A stretch of DNA of 58,670 nucleotides from Podaxis mareebaensis (taxonomy: Eukaryota > Basidiomycota > Agaricomycetes > Agaricales > Agaricaceae): the NCBI GenBank assembly GCA_018524725.1, contig JAEUWP010000450.1, positions 1 through 58,670 of the forward strand, given 5' to 3'. The notes below the pieces were generated by a model. It saw only the letters and a program-made list of their open reading frames with translations, made no database searches and was not told the origin of the DNA. Shown here one piece after another: positions 1 to 9,343 of this stretch (within the stretch, counting starts at the first letter, position 1; every line of letters begins with the position of its first letter). Position numbers and translations under genes: made by a program.

Positions 1-1840
1 ATAAGTACAATACTATATAGAATCACTTCAGTAACAAATCTGGTGACATTTCATGAAGGATAGAGTCAGGAATAGTCTGATGACCCCTATATTTTCATGC
101 TGCCCAGGCTGTCTGGTGAGCATTCAGTTGTTTTGAATAGGCATCTGTAAATCACAAGACATGGGTTGCAAACCTAGAGTAAATTTGACTCAGAAACTGT
201 GCACAGCTGGATTTCATAAACTTACCTTCTCATTGACTCGAGGGAGATATTACCTAAGACACTGATGACATTTCTCTCAATTCATGAGTTTCTGTTTTTC
301 TTATTTGTTCGAGGCCTTGAATGAATTATCTTTGAATTGTTTGAGGTTTCTAAGCCTAAGAGGCTTTTGTGGCATCTTGAAGGGGTTGTGTTGAATGCTT
401 AATGAGCATGTCAATGCATTGATGCATTTTGATGCCTAAAATATGACTAAATTGCAATCTCTGCCATAACATGGGCAGTTTTTGCAAAAACAGCTCTGAA
501 CAATTTCTCATTTTGGATATATCTATTAACCCTCAGGCAGCTTTTTGTGCCAGATGCTCTCAAAAAAGTGTAGATTCTATTTTTTTGTACAACCTGATTT
601 TGTCACACTTGTACCATGTGATCACATCATGTGTGCATGAATGCTACCTTACTAATGTCTTCATCATCTGGCTCATGCTCTAAAAGCATCCTTTCTACCT
701 CTTCAAGAAAAATCTGCTTTTCTTTATATAATCTCCACACCTTTGGCAGTTGAGGTGAAGTGACAAAGCCCATCCCACAGGTTGAGAATTGTGTTGTGTG
801 TGTATTCTGTGAGTTTTGATAATTGAGGGTAATGCTATGCCAAAGTTGTGGCTTCTAAATAATGAGAGTACTGGAAGCTGCTTGGATGCATATACCATGT
901 GAAGCAATGTAGAAATGGCCTCCATTATCCTTAGGCAAAGCTGACTTGTCAATTGTGTGACTTGTACACTAAGAGATTGAATATATATGTGGTTGATGTT
1001 CATAGTGAGTGTAGCTATAGATTTGGTGTGAATTGAGTCACAGAATGTGCTCAACAGAAAAGGAAGCTCACTGGCAAAACAGCATGACAAGGATCAGGTT
1101 TTTAACTATGAATCACCTGCCTCTTTATATAGGAGGGAGTTAGCAGGTGGTGATGACAATTTGAACAGTGAAGGGTTTTATTACATAGGTGGGGTCAACA
1201 GCAGGTGTGGCTTAGGTACAGTGTACTCTCTGGCAATGCATTACACTGACTCAATATCAATTGCATCACAATGCCCTGAATGACATTGAACTCATGGTCA
1301 ACTTCTCTGATAACAAGGATAATAGTGACCTTTCAATTCTAGATTGGTGAATAGCACTTATAGACAAATATGTATACTATCATTAATTGCCTATTGGCTA
1401 CCCTATCAGCTGTTGGCCATCTTGCAGTTCTCCTCTTTCTCTTGTACAGTCTCCCCAAACTTGACATGTATATAGTACTTATATTAGAGAACATGATTGT
1501 ACAAAAATATTTGGAGAAACTCTCTGTGTACTGTCAGAAAAAAGATAATGGTTTAGGAAGTGAGTTTCTGAGGCAGTGATTTTACTATCAGTTTTGTAGA
1601 TCTTTTCTGATTTCATGAAGGTTCAAGCACAGTTTTTGGCATGGTTGTAGGAACTATACTAGAGAGTGTGTTTGCTCACTTCAAAGGAATACCAGGATTA
1701 GTTTGAGGACTGACATATAAGCATGATAAGGGGTGTATGATTTAGAACTCTACCTATGTACATGAGTGTCTCTAATATATGATACTTTATACACAGGTCA
1801 CTATGGCAAGAACACATTGAGACAATGTATATTAACAAGA
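1..1840. other. AT-rich, CpG-depleted stretch with no recognisable gene
   Basis: No open frame here resembles a known protein; the frames present are short and broken by many stops. Only two CpG dinucleotides were seen (about 239 and 310). The stretch abuts a dead pogo transposase and shares its composition, so it is probably older transposon sequence, including the pogo element's left end, which was not delimited. Confidence 0.5.
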
Positions 1841-1844
1841 AAAG

Positions 1845-3413
1845 TCCCATCTGAGGAGTATAGATAGAGAGAAAAAGGTCTAAGATGCAATAAGAACTAT
1901 CTTGCTCAACCAAATAAGTGTCAAGAAGGCAGCTGAAACATTCAATATCCCTCAGACTACACTTTGAAACTGTCTCAAAGGAATGCTACTATCAAAGGAA
2001 GCCCAGATCCACAAGAGACTATTCCCACCTGATTCTGAATATGCCTTTATTAACTGGATTTAGTTTATGGCTATACTTGGTCACCTAGTATCAAAGAAAT
2101 CCATCTGGCTAAAAGTCAAGCAACTCATTGGAAAGCTACTAGGCCAAGTATGAGTCACCCAGTTTCTTGAGTGGCACCCAGAGTTAAAGCTATGTAAATT
2201 AGCTAGCTTGGATCTAAAGCATATGTGAACATTCAATCAGCCCAGTATCAAAGAATGCTTCAGCCTCTTGGAGGAAGTTCTGAAGGAGAAGGACATATCT
2301 TGGGAGAACATGTATAACATAGATGAAAAGGGAATATAGCTGGAGGGTGGGTGAAAAGGAGTAGGTGTCAAGTACTTATTCTCCTGAGAGGAGCATACAA
2401 AGCATGTAATACACAATGGAAACCTCAAGCTGATCACAATAATCAAGAGTTGTTGTGCAGATAGAACATCAATCATGCCAGGATTTGTATTTTTGGAGCA
2501 AAGTGTTGACATTAATGGTGATAATATTGACCCTAATATCTGGTAAGTGAATGGTGTAGTTTAACAGAGAAGAGGCTACTTATAAGTTTAAAGCATTACA
2601 ACATCTTCAACAGGGTGGACAAATGATTTCCTGTGTATACAGTAGTTTGAAAAATGCTTCATACCTCAGACAAAAGCAAAGGGACACCCAGACCACCCAA
2701 TCTTACTCATTCTTGATGGCCATGGCTCTTATGTTACAGATGAGATGGTCAATCTTGCTGCTATACATAACATTGAGCTCCTCTGTCTTCTGGTATATAC
2801 AACACACAAATTGCAGCCTCTTAATATCAGAATATTTGGGCCATTGCAATGAGCATGGGCAGAGAGATGTGACAAGTATGTGGCAAGGATGGGAGTGGGA
2901 ATACAGAGGCAGCATGTGATAGAAGAATACATAGCAGCATGATAGACAGCATTTAAGAGTGACACTATATTGAAGGCCTGGGAGAAGTGTGGAATACACC
3001 CTTTCAATCCAGACATTTTCAAAAGAGAGGATTTCACACTGAGTTTTAATACATTGATTCAGGTTGAGAAACCTGACTCATTTCTAACTGAACTGCCATC
3101 TGACTTTGACATTATTGAAGAAGTTATCCCAGAAGATGCTTGGGTTAATAATACTAATATACCTGAGTTTAATATTGAGAGTAGTGAGGATGAGGGATGT
3201 GGGAGTGAAGGATTGGAGGAAGCAGAGGAGGATGGGGACAAAGACATTGAATATGAGGCCATTACTGATAGTAATGTGACAAGATCACCAATTAACAGCT
3301 ACTTATCTCCCATACTTGCTACATCCACCTTCATGTCTACCCTACCTCTACCATGTGTTTTCAATAGACAATCAGTACTCCAAACTCCTGGCCCTTATGG
3401 CACTCCAATGTAG
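1845..3413 (+). pseudogene. pogo-type (DDE_1) transposase, decayed
   Basis: Cut-and-paste transposase remnant of the pogo/CENP-B-like group. Reading across stops and frame changes, the usual order is visible. A helix-turn-helix (VKKAAETFNIPQTTL, about 1,910-1,960) is followed by the first catalytic Asp block (YNIDEKGI, about 2,317-2,340). A segment like LITIIKSCCAD lies near 2,430, then the second Asp block (ILDGHGSYVTDEM, 2,709-2,750), HNIELLCL and THKLQPL. The typical C-terminal KAWEKCGIHPFNPDIF comes at 2,973-3,020, with an acidic tail after it. Arg codons appear as TGA, as expected from CpG decay of CGA. The 3' part is interrupted near 3,390 by another transposon, and the missing end seems to continue at 7,846. 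It cannot encode an active enzyme. Confidence 0.8.
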
Positions 3414-3500
3414 ACAAAAATAAAATATCCTGCATGAACATCTTTTGCATGTGAAAACAAGTTGCTGTGCAAAAAGTTATTTATTATGTAATCAGTATAT
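3391..3500 (+). repeat. left terminal inverted repeat of the 4.4-kb element
   Basis: Matches the reverse complement of 7,735-7,845, through the run ending near GTAATCAGTAT. Shared blocks include ACTCCAAT, AAAAATAAAAT, CCTGCATGAA, CATCTTTTG and AACAAGTTGCT. Differences are mostly C/T and G/A. Confidence 0.75.
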
Positions 3501-3578
3501 ATATTACTCTATTAATGCCTTTCATTTTGCTTGTATGTATAGGATCATTTGAATACATAAACTCACATATCCCCATGT

Positions 3579-3712
3579 AAAAAGCTTTAAGTACTATGTG
3601 AGATGCTGTGGATCTCCTATGCAAAAAGCTTTAAGTACCATGTGAGATACTATAGACCTCCCACATGAAAAACTTTAAGTACCACACAAGATACTGTGGA
3701 TCTCCTATATGC
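3579..3712 (+). repeat. tandem repeat, three copies of ~45 bp
   Basis: Three consecutive units start near 3,579, 3,623 and 3,668, each containing AAAAGCTTTAAGTACC-like sequence followed by GATACT and a CTCC block. It lies just inside the left inverted repeat, as subterminal repeats do in several DNA transposon families. Confidence 0.75.
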
Positions 3713-3760
3713 AATGTTGAGTTTTGTTCATAAAATATATATATATATATCTTAATTCCA

Positions 3761-4476
3761 TTGTTCTTTTTTTCTTTACCTTCTACATCTAAGTTACTCT
3801 TTTTCATTACTTCCATGTCATCCATCTCTACTGATCAATCACCTGAACTGCCTCCATGCCATCAGAAAGAATCAAAGGCCAAAGCAGTATATATTAAACC
3901 CTCTGATGTTGAAGAAGAGGTGAGATTTTGTCATGCATTCAGGAAAATTGGCACTGACTTAGATTAGGTTGACTTCTTTGATGAATCTGATAATTCAATG
4001 AGTCCTCCAGCCCCAAGTCAAATTTGAGTCCTCCAGCCCCAAGTCAAATTTGAGCATGCAAAGCTGGGACTATGAGTGCTTCCACAGCCCATAAGAAAGC
4101 ACAGAAAATTATCAACTCACTTGCCACTGCCACTTCCAATGCATGCTCACTTGTGACAGATGAAGACCTGGAGCATGCTCATAAAGAGACCAATGCTGGT
4201 CTGAAGCACTACAGGAAATCATCAATGAAGACTATCACATCAGTTTCTGCTCACTCAGGACCAGTAATGCCTGTTCCCAAGCCCAAACCCAAGTCCAGAC
4301 TTGCTGTGAATTGCCCTATTATCCTGCTTCCTTTAAGGACCTCTAGATTGACTTCCAAAGTTTATAATTCTAGCCATTTCAGAACCTCACACTTGACTGA
4401 CATCAGCTTCAAGTACACCAATAGCCCAGAGCATCATATTAGTGCAATCATCTTACTTCTATTTGGTGTTAGTTGA
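3761..4476 (+). pseudogene. unrecognised gene remnant inside the 4.4-kb element
   Basis: Two open stretches (3,761-3,967 and 4,072-4,476) separated by stops and a 27-bp duplication. The translation contains a charged segment near KPSDVEEEVRFCHAFRK and a Pro/Lys-rich stretch (VPKPKPKPK-like). No catalytic motif is visible. Position and composition suggest the element's own gene, possibly an accessory or transposase N-terminus, but the family is unknown. Confidence 0.35.
4000..4053 (+). repeat. 27-bp direct tandem duplication
   Basis: The unit GAGTCCTCCAGCCCCAAGTC plus seven further bases occurs twice in a row without a gap and without differences. It lies within the decayed coding remnant of the 4.4-kb element and looks like a recent slippage event. 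Confidence 0.85.
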
Positions 4477-4917
4477 GTAATTATAAATTTTATTCTCATC
4501 TTATTCTTTTCTGATCTGTCTCTATTCAGAATGAACATGAGAACACATTTCTGTATCATGATGGAAGGCAATATTTTCTACATAATTATGCTAACCTGGA
4601 CTCCCTTCTCAATCAATTCAAGAACTCACATCTTTGTAATCAGGACCTTAACATCAACCACTTAGCTGATTACAAGCTAGCAGTCACAATGGATTGCTCA
4701 GCTGGTAAACTGTTAATAATTAACAAAATATAGTCAAATGAGGAGCTGACCACCTATTTCACAGAGTTATTTCCTGAGGTTTTTGTCTGGTATGAGTAGT
4801 GTATTGACCTATACATCAGCACTACTAGTGAGCCTAGTGGTAGCCTATTTGAGAGGTGCCCTTGGTGCTTCATTGATTTTGGATGTAGGAAGTTTAATGT
4901 CATCCACTTCAAAGATA

Positions 4918-5130
4918 CAGTGAGTAATAAAACTGTTCCAATGTTTAGAACTTTTGGAAAGAAATTAATATTTCTCTAGATCAGCTAATGCAGTTTCTCT
5001 GAAAATATTTATACACTTAGCCTATTATGTCACCATTGATGCCATCAAGTATAATGACATAACTCTTCTAGTTCCATTTAATATGCATTAATTAATTAAT
5101 ACTACTCATTGGAACAGTTTTGTTACAGAC
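4918..5130 (+). repeat. left long terminal inverted repeat of the Tc1 element
   Basis: Pairs with 6,311-6,524. The motif ACTGTTCCAATG appears near the outer tip (about 4,933) and again, inverted, at the inner edge (CATTGGAACAGT, about 5,106). The arm therefore begins and ends with the same putative transposase-binding site facing opposite ways. Confidence 0.75.
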
Positions 5131-5225
5131 TATGAAGCAGGAAAAGATAAACAGTTCATGTGACTTTGTTGATTGCATTCAACAAGATTATGTAACTAAT
5201 CACTCCTCCTATATTTATAGACCTG

Positions 5226-6308
5226 ATGACAAGCATTTTCCATCAGGTCTTACTCCTTCTGTGTATTATATACATTCTCTCCTCCTCTACTAAGGCTACT
5301 ATCCTCTCTATACTTTCTGATGACAAAACATATGCTCAGATCCATGCTACTACTGGTGTTTCCAAGTCCTCTATCTCCAGGCTGTGCTCTCAGCACTTTC
5401 CCACACTTTCCCACAACCCTGGAGGCCATCTTCAGAAACTCACTCCTACCAATATTAGACATGCCCTTCATCTCATTGGCTCTGGCAAGGCTGATACTAC
5501 CCAGGATGTGACCAAGTCACTGAGCAAAGTGAATCAGACATTAGCCCCATCTCAGACTGTCAGAAGACACTTGAAGAAGGCAAGTCTCAAAGCTATAGTG
5601 AAGAAGAAAAGACCTTTCCTTAGTGCTAGGCATAGAAGGGATGGAATGGACTTTGCTTTGGTACACCAGTATTAGACCCTAGAGGACTGGAAGAAGGTTA
5701 TATGGTCTGATGAGACTAAGATCAATAGGTTGGGGTTAGATAGTAGGAAGCAGGAATGGAAAAGGCCAGGAGAGGGCCTTAGTGATAGGCTGATAGAGGG
5801 AATAGTCAAGTTTAGAGGAGGATCACTCATAATTTGGAGCTGCATGTTGTGGGATGGAACTAGGTTTGCAACTAAGATTGATGGCAAAATGGATGATAAC
5901 CTCTATGTGAACATCCTGAAAGATGAACTTGGGAGGACTGTGGAGTGGTATGGGCTGGAGAAGGATGAAATGATTTTTCAACAGGATAATGACTCCAAGT
6001 ACAAGAGCAAAAAAGCTACAGCTTAGTTTTAGGAAAGCCAATTCAAGGTTCTTTCATGGCCAGCACAGTCTCTATATCTCAATCCCATTGAACACTTATG
6101 GAATTACCTCAAGAAAAAACTAGAAGAGTATAAATCTCCATCCAAGAGAATAAATAAACTATGGGAGAGGGTGCAGGGCTAGTGGAATGACATACTAGCT
6201 TCTGAGTGTCAGAAGTTGATTGAAAGTATGCTTAGGAGGATAGAGGCAGTGATAAGGGCTAATGGAGGAACATCAAGTACTAGTTATACCCTTGTATGTA
6301 TGTACTAG
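5226..6308 (+). pseudogene. Tc1-like DDE transposase with four in-frame TAG codons
   Basis: One continuous frame of 360 codons, the normal size for Tc1 transposases, interrupted by TAG at 5,673, 6,024, 6,030 and 6,180. There are no frameshifts. N-terminal helix-turn-helix segments (TYAQIHATTGVSKSSISRLC and a second near QTVRRHLKKASLKA) would bind the inverted repeats. The catalytic triad is intact: Asp at 5,709 in VIWSDETK, Asp at 5,985 in FQQDND and Glu at 6,090 in LNPIEHLW. Exactly 34 residues separate the second Asp from the Glu, the DD34E signature. Because of the stops it should not yield an active enzyme unless read through. Confidence 0.85.
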
Positions 6309-7382
6309 AATATTAGCTACAAAACTGTTCCAATGAGTAATATTGACTCAATAATTGATATTAAATGAGGCTAAAGTAATTACATAATAAAACTTGATAG
6401 AATCAAAATCAAGAAACTAGGCTATTTTCAGAAATATTTTGGAGGTAGTCACCTTAACCAGTTCAGAAATATTGTAATTTCTTTCTAAAAGTTCCAAACA
6501 TTGGAACAGTTTTGTTACTTACTGTATGAATGCTCCAAATAGCAAGCAAGTTATTAAGTATATACTAAAACAGAAAACAGGTGATGGAAAACAGAAGTTA
6601 TTCCTTAGTAAGTCCCTTAATCTATCTTATTGATCATTTACTCAGTGCTTTTTCAGTTCTCAATGTACAGATTCCTGAACACCTTGTCCTCAAATAGAAA
6701 GGTATTGAGGTTCTTGAAGAATTTTCAGACCTAGACAATGGAGATTCAGACTCATTGCCTCAAGAGGTCATAGGCATCAAACATAAGATTATTGAGCTAA
6801 GCTCTGATATTGAGGATGACAGTAAGTCTTCCCATATTTGTCACTTCTCTATTGACATGGCTAATTACATACAGTAGAACTCAATATGAATACATGTGTC
6901 TGTCCACCATGCAAGAAGCCCAGGCTTGTAGGGAATAATAGTGTGTTTCTTATTTTTTCTCAATTATTAACTAATGATTATTTGGCTAGTGTTTGAAAGC
7001 AAGATAGCAATCTCAACCCTTATTGCCAGTCCCTTAGTGCTTAACATCTCCACTGCACCCTCAACCCCTGTTCTAGTCAAGCATACAGCAGGTCCTCTCT
7101 GGACAACTAGGGATCTGCCTGCACAGTTCTCATCATTGCTGATCATCAGCAATACATCTTCTAACCTCTTCACTGGACCCTCAATAAAGTAGCCTATAGT
7201 TGACAATGATGACATTGATTTTCTGTTGTAATAAAGTCACCTGACATGGACATCATACTTGCCTGCTCTTAATATCTTACTAGTCTTTATGGGCAATATA
7301 TCTAGATATCTAGCTTACAGTCATTTTCACAAATACACTAGAATTTATCTAATAAATACACCATTAGTTTGTGAAACTATTT

Positions 7383-7690
7383 ATGATATCTCACATAGCC
7401 TCAACTTTATATGTGGCTTTATGATATTTGTATGGCTTCAATTTTATGTGCAGTTTTATGATATTTTGTACAGCTCTAATTTTATATGTAGCTTTATGAT
7501 GTTTTACATGACCTTGATTTGCATATAGCTTTATAATATTTTCTATGGCCTCAATTTTGCACACAGCCTTATAATATTTCATGTAGCTTCAATTTTGCAT
7601 ATGGCTTTATGATATTTTATGCAGCCTCAATTTTGTGCATGGCTTTATAATATTTTGTATGCAGCTTTATGATATTTGTGTGCAGATCAT
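7383..7690. repeat. degenerate tandem repeat, about eight units of ~38-42 bp
   Basis: Successive units read roughly AGCTTTATGATATTTT, then a short variable block, then GCCTCAATTTT. Eight or so copies are recognisable with scattered substitutions. The array lies just inside the right terminal repeat of the 4.4-kb element, mirroring the position (but not the sequence) of the left array at 3,579-3,712. Confidence 0.8.
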
Positions 7691-7734
7691 ACCTGGTACA
7701 TAGGCTGCAGATAAACTATACTATACAAACAATC

Positions 7735-7845
7735 TAATCATTATATAATAATACATCCAATTTCTGTGTAGCAACTTGTTTTTATGCACAAAAGATGTTT
7801 CATGCAGGACATTTTATTTTTATCTATATTGGAGTACCATAGGCC
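7735..7845 (-). repeat. right terminal inverted repeat of the 4.4-kb element
   Basis: Reverse complement of 3,391-3,500 with scattered transitions. The outermost recognisable bases are GGAGTACCATAGGCC at 7,831-7,845. Pogo coding sequence begins immediately after. Confidence 0.75.
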
Positions 7846-8304
7846 TCAAAGGATCCTTAGCATTACCAAGCAGACCTGTAACACAACTTATTGAACACCT
7901 GAAGTCTCAATATCAACAACAGCTTCCCAGTTCACTAGAGTCTTAAGAGCTCAATGACCTGCTTCAACCAACACTACCTTACACCTCATGGATGCAACTT
8001 TAGAAGGAAATTGTGTCTCTTAAGGCATGAGTGGCTCAACTCCACAGCCAACAAAACCTGGCAGAAACACATGCAATTTTAATTGAAGCTGAATATACAT
8101 GGCTCAAGTACTAAATTTACTAAAAATCTCTTTGTTGCAAATGTCCAAAACTCAAAAATATCCCACCAACTTTTTACTGGTGCTGAGGCTCTCACTGAAT
8201 GTGCTTGACAAAAGGAACTGGCAGCTGCCAAGGCTCAGGAGAAGGTAGTAAAAGAAGCCCAGTACACTGCAGCTGCAGCTCAACATCAAGCTTGCTGTGC
8301 ATAG
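7846..8304 (+). pseudogene. C-terminal part of the interrupted pogo transposase
   Basis: Translated across in-frame TAG/TGA codons and two frame changes, this reads SRPVTQLIEHLKSQYQQQLP, LNDLLQPTLPYTSW, KEIVSLKA.VAQLHSQQNLAE, then a coiled-coil-like KELAAAKAQEKVVKEAQYTA ending at TAG 8,302. Such a coiled-coil, Ala/Glu/Lys-rich tail follows the acidic region in basidiomycete pogo transposases, so this is most simply the missing 3' end of the 1,845-3,390 gene. Confidence 0.6.
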
Positions 8305-8339
8305 GTAATGCATGCTGGCTTTGTATTTACTAAATCATT

Positions 8340-8560
8340 TTCCAGTATGTACTGCAATGACCTACTTGAGATCACCCACTTGCTTTCACTCTCTGAAACT
8401 GGCAAGGTCTCTGAACTCCATGAATCCATTTTATAACACTTTGATATGCACCTAGAGCTCAAGAACCTCCCTCACTATGCTCAACTCTTCCCTCATACTA
8501 CTATCCAGACCAGCAGCCCATTCCCTCCCCTCCCATCCAGTTCCACCACTGTCCAGGTGC
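8340..8560 (+). pseudogene. short SAP-like coding remnant
   Basis: The plus strand reads CNDLLEITHLLSLSETGKVS, then ELHESIL.HFDMHLELKNLP and HYAQLFP, followed by a Ser/Pro stretch. The spacing of hydrophobic residues and the Gly resemble a SAP-type DNA-binding helix pair, but the match is weak. One in-frame TAA is present. It is still CpG-depleted and so belongs to the transposon nest. Confidence 0.3.
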
Positions 8561-8768
8561 AGCCTTGTAATAATATACTATATTTATCAACATTTTCCTC
8601 TTCTTACTATCCACCACCTTTTTAATAGTTACTAACCTAACATAATTTCCACTTCACTTATATTAAGTATCCATATACTACATTCTCACTAATATATATC
8701 AAGGTGTCTCTTCAGTCATATGCTTCATGAAGTTTTTGAGACCATGATGCCGACATGGAGCCTCAACT

Positions 8769-8790
8769 CAGCTGTGACACAGCTGTGACA
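8769..8790 (+). repeat. 11-bp tandem duplication at the nest edge
   Basis: CAGCTGTGACA is present twice head to tail. It lies close to the point where CpG dinucleotides reappear, between the transposon nest and the sacsin-like gene. Confidence 0.7.
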
Positions 8791-9288
8791 TTTGGGTGGC
8801 CAACTGATGGTTCAGTGGACTTGTGCTCATCAGAACAGTTCTGACATGGTCATCTGGCAAGATAAAATCCCAAAAAATTCATAAACATTTACTGAAGACA
8901 TTTCCGCATATGTATGCGAGATTTCAATGGAAAATACACCATGACAAAGGAGGAAGAGTGTGTACATCTGAAAAGTGGCCAAGAGGTGATCAATGAAGTA
9001 TATCTACTCTCTCGTAATTCTGCATCAGATTCAGCATCAGAGCACCAGAGGTCCTGTTCGGCAGCATCGGTAACAACCGGCCGCAATTACGGTAGTGGGC
9101 GCTCCAGAGACTGGTCACTCCGGCTTTCCATATCATTCGTGGTTTGCAATTGAGAAACGCTGGGTTCTGGTGTGTGGCGTTGACATCACGCCGCAGCACA
9201 CCAGCGCTCGGACAGGTACATTAAATGCCACATGACATGGACTCATGGCCGAAGGGACACACAATTCCCGGGACGGGTTCATGACTCC

Positions 9289-9298
9289 TTATATAAGG
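9289..9298 (+). promoter_or_regulatory. TATA-box candidate for the sacsin-like gene
   Basis: TTATATAAGG lies about 46-55 bp before the chosen ATG at 9,344 in otherwise mixed-composition DNA. It is followed by a direct repeat of ATCGATC. The short 5' leader is plausible for a fungal gene. Confidence 0.45.
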
Positions 9299-9343
9299 AT
9301 CCATCGATCATCGATCATCCTTAGCACTCTTGCAACACCAGCC

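Larger units (their letters stand above)
4918..6524 (+). mobile_element. Tc1/mariner-type DD34E transposon
   Basis: A 1,607-bp element bounded by inverted ends CAGTGAGTAATAAAACTGTT at the left and the complement of CAGTAAGTAACAAAACTGTT at the right. It is flanked on both sides by the dinucleotide TA (4,916-4,917 and 6,525-6,526), the standard Tc1/mariner target duplication. The inverted repeats are long, about 210 bp each (4,918-5,130 and 6,311-6,524). A single transposase frame lies between them. It sits inside the 4.4-kb element and so inserted later. Confidence 0.88.
4530..6835 (+). pseudogene. unrecognised coding remnant split by the Tc1 insertion
   Basis: Outside the Tc1 element the plus strand reads as protein-like sequence on both sides. 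On the left (about 4,530-4,915) it gives YHDGRQYF, NYANLDSLLNQFKNSHL and a Cys-containing ERCPWCFIDFGCRKF segment. On the right (about 6,640-6,830) it gives an acidic tail such as LDNGDSDSLPQEV. In-frame stops are present. The CxxC..C arrangement could be a small zinc-binding motif. The gene was broken when the Tc1 element landed at 4,917. I do not recognise the family; it is the best candidate for the transposase of the host element. Confidence 0.35.
3391..7845. mobile_element. 4.4-kb TIR transposon inserted in the pogo element
   Basis: Two ~110-bp sequences in inverted orientation bound this segment (3,391-3,500 and 7,735-7,845). Their outer ends read approximately TATGGCACTCCAATGTAGAC and the complement TATGGTACTCCAATATAGAT. 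They lie exactly where the pogo coding sequence breaks off and resumes. Inside are subterminal tandem repeats on both sides, remnants of at least one protein-coding gene, and a nested Tc1/mariner element. No clear target-site duplication could be fixed, so the outermost bases are uncertain by about 10 bp. The superfamily is not identified. Confidence 0.6.

Noticed and set aside
1047..1283. 78-codon frame in the CpG-free zone
   Set aside because: No motif, AT-rich decayed surroundings, and a competing frame on the other strand; length is within chance for this composition.
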